Part shown: in pieces, positions 18,364-26,168 of the stretch | Numbering within the stretch: the stretch's first letter is position 1 | How the letters are laid out: the number at the start of each line of letters is the position of its first letter | Origin: a virus | Strand: one strand, 5' to 3' | Virus record (IMG/VR): IMGVR_UViG_3300026531_000004 | Coordinates: 1-48,643 of that record | Length of the DNA: 48,643 nt | The notes under the pieces: model-generated | What the model saw: the letters and a program-made list of their open reading frames with translations, nothing else | Databases searched by the model: none | Told to the model about the DNA's origin: nothing | Program-made: the position numbers and the translations under genes

Positions 18364-18622
18364 GTTGGCTTCTAGAGTTAAATCGCTCGAAGCAAGAATA
18401 AAAGAACTAGAACATTCTTGCTGCGGTGTAGAAGCCATTAAAGAGCGTGTAGAGAATAATTTACTTTTAAAAAAATTAATCGAGGAAGTGACTAAGTTGG
18501 AGGCGAAAATAAACACATTATACAAAGTATGGTTTATGGTAATAGGTGGCTCTATAGTTATATCAATCTTGGTACAGCTACTAGGGGTGCCGCATAAATT
18601 AATTAACCTGTTAGGAGGATAA
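18350..18622 (+). CDS. Putative holin, XhlA-like topology
   Basis: The 90-residue protein has an N-terminal coiled coil (about 3-55) and one C-terminal transmembrane segment (VWFMVIGGSIVISILVQLLG, about 62-81). This is the build of XhlA-type holin or holin-associated proteins, which sit in the inner membrane and time lysis. It is followed within two bases by the endolysin gene. Two cysteines (CC at about 23-24) lie at the end of the first coil. Start ATG 18350 lies behind AAAGGACTGAAAG. Confidence 0.65.
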   Translation: MSPDELASRVKSLEARIKELEHSCCGVEAIKERVENNLLLKKLIEEVTKLEAKINTLYKVWFMVIGGSIVISILVQLLGVPHKLINLLGG

Positions 18623-18624
18623 GA

Positions 18625-19062
18625 ATGAGCAAGAAACATTTTGGTTTTTATTTAGGAAAACACTCGCGCCGAGAGCTGGTAGGGGTACATCCTTACTTAG
18701 CTTTTATGGTTGAAGAGGCTATAAGACTCACAGACATAGATTTTATGGTGTTTGATGGTCTCAGAACTAAAAAAGAGCAAGAAAAGTTCAGACGCTTAGG
18801 TGTATCATATACCGATAACTCATATCACTTATATGGTTTAGCTGTTGATCTGATCCCTTATGTAGAAGATAAACTAACATGGGACCCTAGATACTTCCCA
18901 GATATTGCGCGAGCATGCAAAGAAGTTATAAAGAAACATGATCTGCCTATTCAATGGGGTTACGATATGTGGAAATGGGATATGGGGCACTGGCAGATAA
19001 GCCACTTAAACGGTAAAGATGCAAGAAGTGTGTATGATGCGAGGAAGTGGTTAAATGTATAA
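18625..19062 (+). CDS. Endolysin, M15 family peptidase
   Basis: The 145-residue protein cleaves peptide cross-links in peptidoglycan. It carries the M15/VanY zinc motif S-x-H-x-x-G-x-A-x-D as NSYHLYGLAVDL (about 63-74) and the second zinc histidine in GHWQIS (about 126-131); FDGLRTKKEQ before it is typical of phage L-Ala-D-Glu peptidases. There is no signal peptide or membrane segment, so it depends on the holin. ATG 18625 lies behind TTAGGAGGATAAGA. It overlaps the next gene by 8 bases. Confidence 0.88.
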   Translation: MSKKHFGFYLGKHSRRELVGVHPYLAFMVEEAIRLTDIDFMVFDGLRTKKEQEKFRRLGVSYTDNSYHLYGLAVDLIPYVEDKLTWDPRYFPDIARACKEVIKKHDLPIQWGYDMWKWDMGHWQISHLNGKDARSVYDARKWLNV

Positions 19063-19318
19063 CGCCCTTAAAAAATTATCTAAAAAGACCATCAGAGATT
19101 GGTGCACTAGATGGCCTGAAGGTATGTACAACATAGATACAGGTAAATGGGAGACATGGGGTTATTGCTGCCGCGAGCATGACAGAGATTATGAGAAGAA
19201 AATAGGACGCTTAAAAGCTGATAATAAGTTGTTTAAGTGTGTAAAAATGTCTGGTCACCCATTTATAGCAGGCTTAATGTGGGTAGGTGTAAGGATATTT
19301 GGCTGGTTGCATTATTAA
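19055..19318 (+). CDS. Phospholipase A2-like protein in the lysis cassette
   Basis: The 87-residue protein contains GYCCREHDRDYE (residues 36-47), which matches the catalytic C-C-x-x-H-D-x-x-Y helix of phospholipase A2 folds, followed by ADNKLFKCV, the partner helix with its Asp-Asn and Cys. His42 and Asp43 would be catalytic. The C-terminal half is hydrophobic (PFIAGLMWVGVRIFGWLHY) and may touch membrane. It overlaps the endolysin, so a role in breaking or weakening the outer membrane at lysis is inferred. A calcium loop is hinted at by the W-rich segment before CC but is not certain. Confidence 0.6.
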   Translation: MYNALKKLSKKTIRDWCTRWPEGMYNIDTGKWETWGYCCREHDRDYEKKIGRLKADNKLFKCVKMSGHPFIAGLMWVGVRIFGWLHY

Positions 19319-19366
19319 ATTTATGTTTGCCTAAAATAAGCATTCATACTTTGAGTATATGCGCAT

Positions 19367-19411
19367 ATTCCGCTATAAGGCATAGTATAACATACCCCAA
19401 TATAGCGGAAT
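19367..19411. repeat. Nested palindromic element A (ATTCCGC...GCGGAAT)
   Basis: Arms ATTCCGCTATA and TATAGCGGAAT (11 bp) enclose a partly palindromic core. Its reverse complement shares TACTATGCCTTA with elements D and E. It is flanked on the left by TATGCGCATA, as is element E on its right. It separates the lysis and nucleotide-supply modules. Confidence 0.75.
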
Positions 19412-19450
19412 TTATTATATTAAATTTAAAATTAAATGAAAGGATCTGTA

Positions 19451-19885
19451 ATGATTAAAAGTATAGAACGATTTGCTAGAGAAAGAGATATAGATAAGTT
19501 ATCACCTAATGATGATGCCTTCGCCGCTAATATAATAGAAGAGGTGTTAGAACATAGAGGGTATGTAATAACTCCAGAAATGCGTACAACACTAAAAGAT
19601 AAGTTTAATTCTTTCGTTGTTAGTTTGGAGGAGGAGAACATAATCACTTTCAGTACAGCAAAAGGCATAGAAGGTAAAGTTGATGCTATGGCTGATATAG
19701 TTGTGTTTTCTATAACAGAGATGATGAAGTTCGATTATAAACCAACATGTGTGTTGAGAGAGGTATCTAAAGAAATCAATAGTCGTAAAGGTAAGATAGT
19801 TGATGGTAAATTTGAAAAGTTTAAACCTGGTCAAGATGGTTATGTAGAACCATATAAAGCTGATTATAGAAGATGTGAGGCGTAG
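19451..19885 (+). CDS. MazG/PRA-PH-like all-alpha NTP pyrophosphohydrolase-like protein
   Basis: The 144-residue helical protein has DAMADIVVFSITEMMKFDY (about 77-95) followed by VLREVSKEINSRKG and DGKFEKFKPGQDGYVEPYKADY. This run resembles phage proteins related to the MazG and phosphoribosyl-ATP pyrophosphohydrolase superfamily, which hydrolyse unwanted nucleoside triphosphates. The metal ligands would be the acidic residues in DAMAD and EVSKE. It directly precedes ribonucleotide reductase, which fits a nucleotide-pool role. ATG 19451 lies behind AAAGGATCTGTA; an ATG at 19436 is less well placed. Confidence 0.6.
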   Translation: MIKSIERFARERDIDKLSPNDDAFAANIIEEVLEHRGYVITPEMRTTLKDKFNSFVVSLEEENIITFSTAKGIEGKVDAMADIVVFSITEMMKFDYKPTCVLREVSKEINSRKGKIVDGKFEKFKPGQDGYVEPYKADYRRCEA

Positions 19886-21806
19886 TGTGGCTAAATATGT
19901 GACAAGGGCAGATATAGAACACATACCTGCGGAATTTGGTTTTAATGGTTTTGGTGAGGTAGTTTACTATAGAACATATAGCAGACTCAAACCAGATGGT
20001 ACACAAGAAGATTGGCATGATACTGTAGTTAGAGTAATTAACGGTTTATTCGATATTAGAATTAAACATTATAAAGATAACGGTTTGCCTATACCTGAAC
20101 ACTGGCCTAGCTTAGCTAAAGAGATGGCTGTGTCGTTAACTAAAATGGAGTGGATGCCGCCTGGTAGAGGATTATGGGCGATGGGCAGTCCTTTTGTATA
20201 TACTCACGGCTCAGCAGCTCTTAATAATTGTGGAGCAGTTGATACTTTTGACCTTGTTGTATCAGCTGGGTGGGCTATGGACATGTTGATGTGTGGGGTC
20301 GGTGTAGGATATAACTTAAACTGGCCTGGCGATGTCGTTGAACCTCAAGGTCTAACACAGGTATATAAAATCTCAGATGACAGGGAAGGCTGGGTTAAGT
20401 CTGTAGAGTTACTTTTAAACTCGTACATTAAAGGCACTAACCCATATGAGTTCGATTATAGTTTAATCCGTAAAGAAGGTGAGCCTATAAGAGGGTTTGG
20501 TGGAGTAGCGTCGGGGTCAGCACCGTTGAAACAATTGCATGAGCGTATAAGAGAATATATGAGGCTAAGATTGATAGGAGAACATTCACCAGGTAGAACT
20601 GTCTCAGATTTATTTAACGCTATAGGTGCTTGTGTGGTGGCGGGCAATGTTAGAAGAAGTGCTTTAATTAACTTAGGCAGTCCAGACGATGAAGAGTTTT
20701 TAGATTTAAAAGATTACGAGAAGAATCCTGATAGAATGGACATAGGCTGGATGTCTAATAACACAGCTGTGTTCGAGACAAGAGATGATTTTAATAAGCT
20801 GCCACAGATTGCTAAGCGTGTGGTTAATAACGGTGAGCCAGGCATATTAAACTTGGTAAACATTAAAAAATACGGTCGTTACGGAGAAAGAAAGGCTGAT
20901 ATAGCTCACTTGGCTAATCCTTGTGGCGAAATACCTTTAGAAAGTTTTGAGTTGTGTAATTTGGTGGAGGTGTTCCCGACCAGATGTGTAGATGAAAAAA
21001 CTTTTCAGCAAGCTTTAATCTATGCTACATTTTATGCTTCGACAGTGTCACTACTAAAAACACATAGACCAGAGACCAATCAAGTTGTAGCTAAAAACAG
21101 AAGAATAGGTGTGTCGCTGAGCGGGGTGACTGATTGGATAGATAAGCTAGGCGCCACAAAAATAACCAAGTATCTCAGAGACGGATACAACATTGTTAAA
21201 TCTGTAAATGCTGGGTTAAATTCTGAAGCAGGTGTACCTACAGCGATAAGAGTAACTACTATTAAGCCAAGCGGTACAATCAGCCAGTTAGCTGGTGTTA
21301 GTTCGGGTATGCATTTTCCTACTTTTAACTATGCGATTAGAAGAGTTAGAGTAGGTAATACAACGCCGATATGTCAAGTGTTAAAAGACAACAATATCCC
21401 TAATGAGCCAGACCAGTTTAGTGAGGGTACTACAGTGTTCTCATTTCCTATTAACCAAGGAAGCACAAGACCGGCGACATCTGTATCTGCCTGGGAGCAA
21501 TTCGCTTTACTAGCAATGTTGCAAAGAGAGTGGAGTGACAACATGGTCAGTTGCACAGTGTACTTTGATAAGGAAAAAGAAGGACATCAGATAGAACATA
21601 TGCTAGCTCAGTTTATGCCTGTTATAAAATCAGTGTCAATGTTACCACACACAGACACAGGCGCATATCCGCAAATCCCTTACGAAGGCATTAGTAAAGA
21701 GAAATATGAACAGTTACTAAGTGAACTACCTAAAATAGATTGGTCGCAGTTCATAGGCGATAGTGTAGCAGATAAATTCTGTAACTCAGATACATGCGAG
21801 GTGTAA
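19875..21806 (+). CDS. nrdJ: Class II (adenosylcobalamin-dependent) ribonucleotide reductase
   Basis: The 643-residue enzyme reduces ribonucleotides to deoxyribonucleotides with a B12-derived radical. WMPPGRGLWAMG (about 93-104) and the SAALNNCG cysteine (C119) match the monomeric Lactobacillus-type reductase. NPCGEIPLESFELCN holds the thiyl-radical and second redox cysteines. The C-terminal pair is CNSDTC (C-x4-C), the thiol relay. It is shorter than the roughly 740-residue type enzyme. Start is GTG 19875 or, with better AGG spacing, GTG 19887. It is oxygen-independent and needs host cobalamin. It is followed by thyX. Confidence 0.88.
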   Translation: MRRSVAKYVTRADIEHIPAEFGFNGFGEVVYYRTYSRLKPDGTQEDWHDTVVRVINGLFDIRIKHYKDNGLPIPEHWPSLAKEMAVSLTKMEWMPPGRGLWAMGSPFVYTHGSAALNNCGAVDTFDLVVSAGWAMDMLMCGVGVGYNLNWPGDVVEPQGLTQVYKISDDREGWVKSVELLLNSYIKGTNPYEFDYSLIRKEGEPIRGFGGVASGSAPLKQLHERIREYMRLRLIGEHSPGRTVSDLFNAIGACVVAGNVRRSALINLGSPDDEEFLDLKDYEKNPDRMDIGWMSNNTAVFETRDDFNKLPQIAKRVVNNGEPGILNLVNIKKYGRYGERKADIAHLANPCGEIPLESFELCNLVEVFPTRCVDEKTFQQALIYATFYASTVSLLKTHRPETNQVVAKNRRIGVSLSGVTDWIDKLGATKITKYLRDGYNIVKSVNAGLNSEAGVPTAIRVTTIKPSGTISQLAGVSSGMHFPTFNYAIRRVRVGNTTPICQVLKDNNIPNEPDQFSEGTTVFSFPINQGSTRPATSVSAWEQFALLAMLQREWSDNMVSCTVYFDKEKEGHQIEHMLAQFMPVIKSVSMLPHTDTGAYPQIPYEGISKEKYEQLLSELPKIDWSQFIGDSVADKFCNSDTCEV

Positions 21807-21807
21807 A

Positions 21808-22380
21808 ATGACAGTACAACTATTAAGCTATACTCCTTTGGAGGTAGCGATAACAGCTACGAGGACATGCTGGAATAGTTTTGATAAAAGCGATAACGGT
21901 GGTGAGAGCGACAAAGCTCTAGTAGATAAAGTAGCTAATAAATATAAGCACTCATCAGTAATAGAGCATTTAGTGTATTCGTTTAGGATACAAGGTATAT
22001 CACGAGCTTGTCTGCAAGAGCTAGCCAGACATAGAATAGCTTCGTTGAGTGTTAAGAGCACGAGATATACACTTAAAGAGGTAAAACATTCGGACAACCT
22101 AGGTTTCTTCTTGGTCAAGACAGGTGACTACGACATCGACAAAGCTAGCTTAGAAGCTTTAAGGAATGTGCGTACAATGTTGCTAAAAGGTAAGTCTAAC
22201 GATAAAGTTAAATATTGTTTGCCTGAAAGTTTTAAAACAGAATTGACATGGACGATAAACGCTCGTAGTTTACAAAACTTTCTGAGATTGCGGAGCTCTA
22301 AAGAAGCATTGTGGGAGATAAGACGATTAGCAGAAACTGTTAAAAAGTCTCTGCCGGCAAGTCACGCTTATCTGTTTTAG
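21808..22380 (+). CDS. thyX: Flavin-dependent thymidylate synthase
   Basis: ThyX methylates dUMP to dTMP with FAD, NADPH and methylenetetrahydrofolate. The family signature RHR-x7-S is intact: R74-H75-R76, then S84. At 190 residues the length is usual for phage ThyX. ATG 21808 follows the reductase stop by one base with GAGGTG as ribosome site, so the two are one transcription unit supplying thymidine nucleotides. The gene ends 20 bases from a convergent leftward gene. Confidence 0.92.
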   Translation: MTVQLLSYTPLEVAITATRTCWNSFDKSDNGGESDKALVDKVANKYKHSSVIEHLVYSFRIQGISRACLQELARHRIASLSVKSTRYTLKEVKHSDNLGFFLVKTGDYDIDKASLEALRNVRTMLLKGKSNDKVKYCLPESFKTELTWTINARSLQNFLRLRSSKEALWEIRRLAETVKKSLPASHAYLF

Positions 22381-22400
22381 ATAAGCTGTGCAGTTAAAAT

Positions 22401-22619
22401 TTATCTTAAGTTATGCTCTTCAGCCAATTGCTGAAGAGCTTCCAATAAAACATCTGCGTCGTTAAAATCTCTTTCGAGAAATTCTTTGAACGAACTATTG
22501 ACTTCTTTGTCAGTACCTACAACTACGCCAGGAAGTATGGCATGAATAGCCGCGTCGATGTCGCCACAGCCAGCAAAGCCTATTGCTATTCCTAAGTTAA
22601 GTATTTCTGTGTTTGTCAT
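22401..22619 (-). CDS. Small protein of unknown function, end of leftward block
   Basis: The 72-residue, acidic, helical protein was not recognised. It has a Gly/Ala-rich N-terminal half (LNLGIAIGFAGCGDIDAAIHAILPG) and a helical end. It has its own AT-rich promoter candidate at about 22649 and the ribosome site AAAGGAAAGATAA. The 3' end of the gene encodes a perfect 10-bp hairpin. It converges with thyX. Confidence 0.65.
   Translation of the reverse strand: MTNTEILNLGIAIGFAGCGDIDAAIHAILPGVVVGTDKEVNSSFKEFLERDFNDADVLLEALQQLAEEHNLR
22415..22439 (-). terminator. 10-bp hairpin inside the end of the leftward gene
   Basis: GCTCTTCAGC and GCTGAAGAGC with a 5-base loop form a perfect stem that also encodes protein. 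It lies at the convergence of thyX and the leftward block and may act in 3'-end formation, although no T-run follows immediately. Confidence 0.4.
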
Positions 22620-22643
22620 TTATCTTTCCTTTATTTTTATTGT

Positions 22644-22670
22644 ATTATATTATAGCATATTTAGAATAAA
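22644..22670 (-). promoter_or_regulatory. Leftward promoter candidate
   Basis: On the minus strand TATAAT lies in GCTATAATATAATAC, about 30 bases before the 22619 start. The upstream TTMAG box is absent here (TTTAT at the right spacing), so this is a weaker copy of the common promoter. Confidence 0.4.
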
Positions 22671-22694
22671 AGACGGCTTAAAATTCGGCTTATT

Positions 22695-23459
22695 TCAAAA
22701 TTTATCTTTATAACGGCGTGCCCATTTATATATTAAATAAGCGGTGTCAAGTTCGCCATTCTCCATAGCTGCTGCGAAGTCATTTCTGTCAGCTTCGCTA
22801 AGATTGGATATGAGGTTGGTTTTTATCTTACTCGGTAAATCTCTCAGCGAACCATTGATATATAAGAGTATTTTTTCCCCGCCTGTTATACCTTGCTGGT
22901 GTAGCAGGTACTTAACTAAATCGTTATAATAACCAATTCGTTTAGCTGTTCTATCGATGTCTTTAAATCTTAACGAACACAAGACATCTTGCACGGCAGG
23001 TTCGGTTTTGTTTTTACGCCATGTAGCATTAACATCTACTAATTTGTTTTTCTTAGCTCTTTTAAGTAGTACATTACCCCAATAATTATTCAGTTGACAC
23101 ACACCAAAACAGTTGTGATATCTGTTAACAGCTGTATAGTTTCCGTCTGATTCGAGTTTATATACTTTGAACTTGAACTGCTGTGGACTCGACAACTTAG
23201 CTTTAGCAAAAATATCGTTACTTAGTTTTTTGTAGTTAGGCTCAACAGATTCAATTTGTTCCTTTTGTATCGTCTTATTAGTAAATGTTTTACCGTCGAC
23301 GCGCATAATCTGCGTCATAGATTTATCGCATGTTTGTGGATAAACATTTAACACAGTTGTGGTAGTGCCCATAACTTTGGCTGTTGTATATACTGTCAAA
23401 GGAACGAACGCAAAAACCAAAACAGTAGCCCAACTAAGCGGTATAGTATTGTTATTCAT
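22695..23459 (-). CDS. Membrane-anchored protein with possible lytic-transglycosylase-like segment
   Basis: The 254-residue protein begins with one hydrophobic segment (SWATVLVFAFVPLTVYTTAKV, about 7-28), which would anchor it facing the periplasm. Further on, KLESDGNYTAVNRYHNCFGVCQLNN (about residue 102 on) resembles the E-S-x-x-x-P-x-A-V-S-x-x-x-x-G-L-M-Q core of SLT lytic transglycosylases, with the Glu as putative catalytic residue. Two cysteines flank GV. This similarity is short and tentative. Start ATG 23459 follows GGAGGGTGCTG and overlaps the previous stop. Confidence 0.55.
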   Translation of the reverse strand: MNNNTIPLSWATVLVFAFVPLTVYTTAKVMGTTTTVLNVYPQTCDKSMTQIMRVDGKTFTNKTIQKEQIESVEPNYKKLSNDIFAKAKLSSPQQFKFKVYKLESDGNYTAVNRYHNCFGVCQLNNYWGNVLLKRAKKNKLVDVNATWRKNKTEPAVQDVLCSLRFKDIDRTAKRIGYYNDLVKYLLHQQGITGGEKILLYINGSLRDLPSKIKTNLISNLSEADRNDFAAAMENGELDTAYLIYKWARRYKDKF

Positions 23460-23847
23460 CAGCACCCTCCAAAGATATTTTCATATCCATACCTATCACA
23501 GAAACTGTTTTGTGCTCAAAGACATCTGACGCTAATTTACTCAGTAACGCATCTTTAATGTCTGCTTCTGCCGTTTTCATAATTGTATGCATCACTTGAG
23601 CGTAGTGAACAAATACCAATGCTATATCTGCCATAGCTTCGGCCCAGTCTATTGCATCGTTTTCGCGATACCATAATACAGTACCGTTACGCAAAGCTTC
23701 TAAGCCATATGTTGTCAGTTCTTTATCAAACATAGCGGGGGTTAATCCTGAGTCATCTAGTTTTTGTGTGAAAGCTACTGTAAGTTGTTTTTTGGCTATC
23801 AAAGTCCAAAAATCTTTAGTGTTCACGGTTATGTTAGGTGTTTTCAT
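23452..23847 (-). CDS. Protein of unknown function
   Basis: The 131-residue, mainly helical protein has no recognised motif. It contains an acidic Ala-rich helix (DWAEAMADIALVFVHYAQVMHTIM, about 67-90) that recalls MazG-like helices but lacks the paired acidic signature. It overlaps both neighbours by a few bases, so it belongs to the ligase-led leftward operon and is probably co-translated with them. Confidence 0.6.
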   Translation of the reverse strand: MKTPNITVNTKDFWTLIAKKQLTVAFTQKLDDSGLTPAMFDKELTTYGLEALRNGTVLWYRENDAIDWAEAMADIALVFVHYAQVMHTIMKTAEADIKDALLSKLASDVFEHKTVSVIGMDMKISLEGADE

Positions 23848-24206
23848 TGTATATGTCCTTTTCTAAGTAATAATGTAAATAAGCTTCTTGCTTTGTCGCC
23901 TTCGATTTGTGTTTCTCCAGCGAATAACGCTTTTATTTCTTCTCTTGTGTCTTTATCTATTCGTGCATTAAATATTCTAGTTAACACACCAAGGTTATCT
24001 GGTATTGCTTCGTAGAACATTATTACCAATCCGTCATCATAATGAACGGCTGCTTTCACTTTACTTGTTATATGTTTTATAATCTGCTCCGCGTCAAACG
24101 CGATATCTGATTCGAAAGAATATGTTTGCTGTACAGAGCCCAGAGAAAAAGCAACGCTGTATAGATAAACCGTTTTAGTTTTTATGTTTATTGTTACCTC
24201 AGCCAT
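23844..24206 (-). CDS. Protein of unknown function
   Basis: The 120-residue protein opens with strands (MAEVTINIKTKTVYLYSVAF) and ends with a charged helical half. No family was recognised. Four-base and eight-base overlaps with its neighbours show tight coupling in the leftward operon. Confidence 0.6.
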   Translation of the reverse strand: MAEVTINIKTKTVYLYSVAFSLGSVQQTYSFESDIAFDAEQIIKHITSKVKAAVHYDDGLVIMFYEAIPDNLGVLTRIFNARIDKDTREEIKALFAGETQIEGDKARSLFTLLLRKGHIQ

Positions 24207-24417
24207 TCTGTCTCTCCAACCACTGCTCTGCCATTTGTAAAGCTTTAACAGGTGTGTCGGCTATAAATGGATGGTTTTTACTTCCAATTATAGTAACTAC
24301 ACCTGTTAGTTTATCCCTGTTAATTTTAGTCTTTTTATACTCGACATTTAGATCTACACCGTATTTGTGTTTTAGTCGCTTTATAGTTTCGTTTGTTTCG
24401 TTTGATATATAACACAT
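24199..24417 (-). CDS. Small protein of unknown function
   Basis: The 72-residue protein has a charged, beta-alpha pattern (NVEYKKTKINRDKLTGVVTIIGSKN, then a helix ALQMAEQWLERQ). It could be a small nucleic-acid or KH-like fold, but that is speculation. The start touches the ligase stop. Confidence 0.55.
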   Translation of the reverse strand: MCYISNETNETIKRLKHKYGVDLNVEYKKTKINRDKLTGVVTIIGSKNHPFIADTPVKALQMAEQWLERQNG

Positions 24418-25499
24418 TAATCTATCTCCTCAACTGTTTTATCTTCTCTAACTCGGATGAATGTTGGTTGTATATATGTGTCCATTTTTTGCTCGTAACC
24501 GACCTCAACCACTTTATCTTTAAAACAACCCCATGATGTGCGTTCGCTGTCAGATAAACCTGAAGAAACCTTAACTTCTACACCTTCTGAGTCCCGCAAC
24601 AATAAAGAACCAATCACATCTTGGGTTTTTGCTGTTTCACCTGGTAACTCATCTACGCACAATAAATCAGCTGTGTTTCTTATTTTATACTTAACAACAT
24701 CTAATGTTCTGCTCTTAGTGTTTCGCCATTTGTGGTGTGGGTTTTTAAGCATTAATCCTTCATATCCTTCCGCTGTTACGCCACTCATATAAACATCTAA
24801 TTGTTCTCTGTTGTCTAGTATGCGAGATTCAACATGATGATCTGGAGCAGCTGTAATCAAACGAGCTCTTCGTAGTTTGAAAGGCTCTTCGCTAATGTCG
24901 TTGTTAAAATCATCCCAAGTCAGATAATCAAATATCATAAATCGATTACCTTCTTGGGCGTGTTGTAATTTACCGCCTCGTTTAGTCCCTCTAAGGTTAG
25001 CCCGGCGTCTATCACCTAACTTTCCATCACCATATATACGCTCAGCAACATAGACACCGTCAATCAATAGGTTAGGCTCTTCGGCGTCACCTATAGTGTA
25101 TTCGTGCCCGCCGGAAGTAAAATATCTATTAACATCGTCCATCCTGGTGATTAATGTATAGTTGCCGTCATATTTAATTTCGGTGTACACAGGATAGCTG
25201 ATCTGGTCAACAGCTTTGTCTTTGGCTTTCATAATTTTAGCTTTCGTGGGGATTAAACCCGGATAAGCTTTATTAATAAGTGTGGTCGATACACCGGCAT
25301 CAATAGAACGACACAATTTCAGATTCTCTAAATCGTCGCGACCGCCAATCTTATCACCGGAGACACCATACACCGCAAACAGGTTATAAACTTCGCGCAG
25401 ATACAGCCTCCATTCGTGGTTATCTTTGTGTTCGCGCAATATTCGCAGTTTATCTAATGTGCTAGATGTTGCGCGCAACTCTTTTATTATCTCTATCAT
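24417..25499 (-). CDS. ATP-dependent DNA ligase
   Basis: The 360-residue enzyme seals nicks, for instance between lagging-strand fragments. Motif I is EIKYDG with adenylated Lys109, motif IV is EGYEGLMLKNP and motif V is VVKYKI, followed by an OB-like C-terminus (about 260-360). Start ATG 25499 has TAAGGAAATCTAT ahead; the ATG at 25529 lies inside the promoter. It heads the leftward operon under a TATAAT promoter at 25530, divergent from the primase-helicase. Likely expressed early. Confidence 0.9.
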   Translation of the reverse strand: MIEIIKELRATSSTLDKLRILREHKDNHEWRLYLREVYNLFAVYGVSGDKIGGRDDLENLKLCRSIDAGVSTTLINKAYPGLIPTKAKIMKAKDKAVDQISYPVYTEIKYDGNYTLITRMDDVNRYFTSGGHEYTIGDAEEPNLLIDGVYVAERIYGDGKLGDRRRANLRGTKRGGKLQHAQEGNRFMIFDYLTWDDFNNDISEEPFKLRRARLITAAPDHHVESRILDNREQLDVYMSGVTAEGYEGLMLKNPHHKWRNTKSRTLDVVKYKIRNTADLLCVDELPGETAKTQDVIGSLLLRDSEGVEVKVSSGLSDSERTSWGCFKDKVVEVGYEQKMDTYIQPTFIRVREDKTVEEID

Positions 25500-25529
25500 A
25501 TAGATTTCCTTATATTTGTTATAAGCCAT

Positions 25530-25551
25530 ATTATATAATGTTTTACCTTAT
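25530..25551 (-). promoter_or_regulatory. Promoter of the leftward ligase operon
   Basis: Minus-strand ATAAG, 11 bases, TATAAT (25535-25530). It matches the TTMAG-N11-TATAAT pattern at four of five upstream positions and sits about 30 bases ahead of the ligase start. Confidence 0.55.
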
Positions 25552-25633
25552 AGCAAGCTTAGCTGATTTTGATCATATCGATCTGTGTTTTAAAACTACC
25601 CGTTTATCTTCAATGTCAGTTAAGTATTTAAAA

Positions 25634-25693
25634 ATAAGCGCATTCCGCATTAATAATATATAATACTATACACTTAATGCGGAATTTGCTTAT
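25634..25693. repeat. Nested palindromic element B
   Basis: Inner arms ATTCCGCATTAA (25642-25653) and TTAATGCGGAAT (25674-25685) are perfect over 12 bp. Outer arms ATAAGC and GCTTAT extend it after a 2-base mismatch. The core contains TATAATACTATAC, which overlaps a -10-like hexamer. Confidence 0.75.
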
Positions 25694-25925
25694 ATGCCCC
25701 TTTTATGTGCTGCTAATGTGCTAATGCTGGTGTTGTGTTTGGCCTGGCTAAAATTTTATTTTTAAATAAACGGCGATCAAGGCTAAGGTGGCCAAGCTCC
25801 CGTTTCCATCTTAAATCATTTAGCTGGTGAAGGCACCAAAAAAAATATAATATAAGCTGTTTTATATAAATATTTTTCCCCTATTTGAGTGCGCGCAAAT
25901 GCACATATTTCAACACTCTCCATTA

Positions 25926-25976
25926 AATTTCAGTTTGATCCAAACGATCAAATAACGGGGGGATCAACCTGAAATT
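25926..25976. repeat. Inverted repeat with GATC words in the divergent region
   Basis: AATTTCAG-T-TTGATCC (25926-25941) pairs with GGATCAA-C-CTGAAATT (25961-25976), 15 of 16 positions. The loop carries another GATC. Its right arm runs into a 25-base sequence that recurs inverted at 41771-41796. Confidence 0.7.
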
Positions 25977-26058
25977 GACACGGAATTTTTTTATTTATCG
26001 CAATTCAACCTCATCGCCTGTTAATGCGATTAATGATTAACTTTGTAATAAGTTTTTA

Positions 26059-26080
26059 TTAAGGCCAAATATGATATAAT
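26059..26080 (+). promoter_or_regulatory. Promoter of the replication block (TTAAG-N11-TATAAT)
   Basis: TTAAG (26059-26063), 11 bases, TATAAT (26075-26080), followed by ATGAAT. It lies about 30 bases before the ribosome site of the short reading frame at 26109. Confidence 0.65.
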
Positions 26081-26108
26081 ATGAATACCACATTTAAAAG
26101 GGATATTG

Positions 26109-26168
26109 ATGGTTAACGAAAAACATACGAATAAAGATGTACAAGATGATATCGGCCATATTATTTAA
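26109..26168 (+). CDS. Short overlapping leader reading frame before the primase-helicase
   Basis: ATG 26109 has the best ribosome site in the area (AAAAGGGATATTG) and encodes 19 residues, MVNEKHTNKDVQDDIGHII, stopping at TAA inside the next gene's first codons. The large gene's own ATG 26137 has no good ribosome site. The frame could be a translational-coupling leader. Alternatively, a single-base error near 26160 could have split the true N-terminus, since the frames would join as GHII-NNETG. Confidence 0.4.
   Translation: MVNEKHTNKDVQDDIGHII

Larger units (their letters stand above)
25552..26058. other. Divergent intergenic control region (about 0.5 kb), possible origin
   Basis: No gene fits in this stretch between the ligase promoter and the primase promoter. 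It holds palindromic element B (25634-25693), AT-rich runs, and an inverted repeat with GATC words (25926-25976) next to a sequence shared with 41.8 kb. The placement beside the primase-helicase makes it a candidate replication origin; no DnaA boxes were recognised. Confidence 0.5.

Noticed and set aside
19237-19458. 73-codon frame overlapping the PLA2-like gene and element A
   Set aside because: It crosses the palindromic element and lacks a ribosome site.
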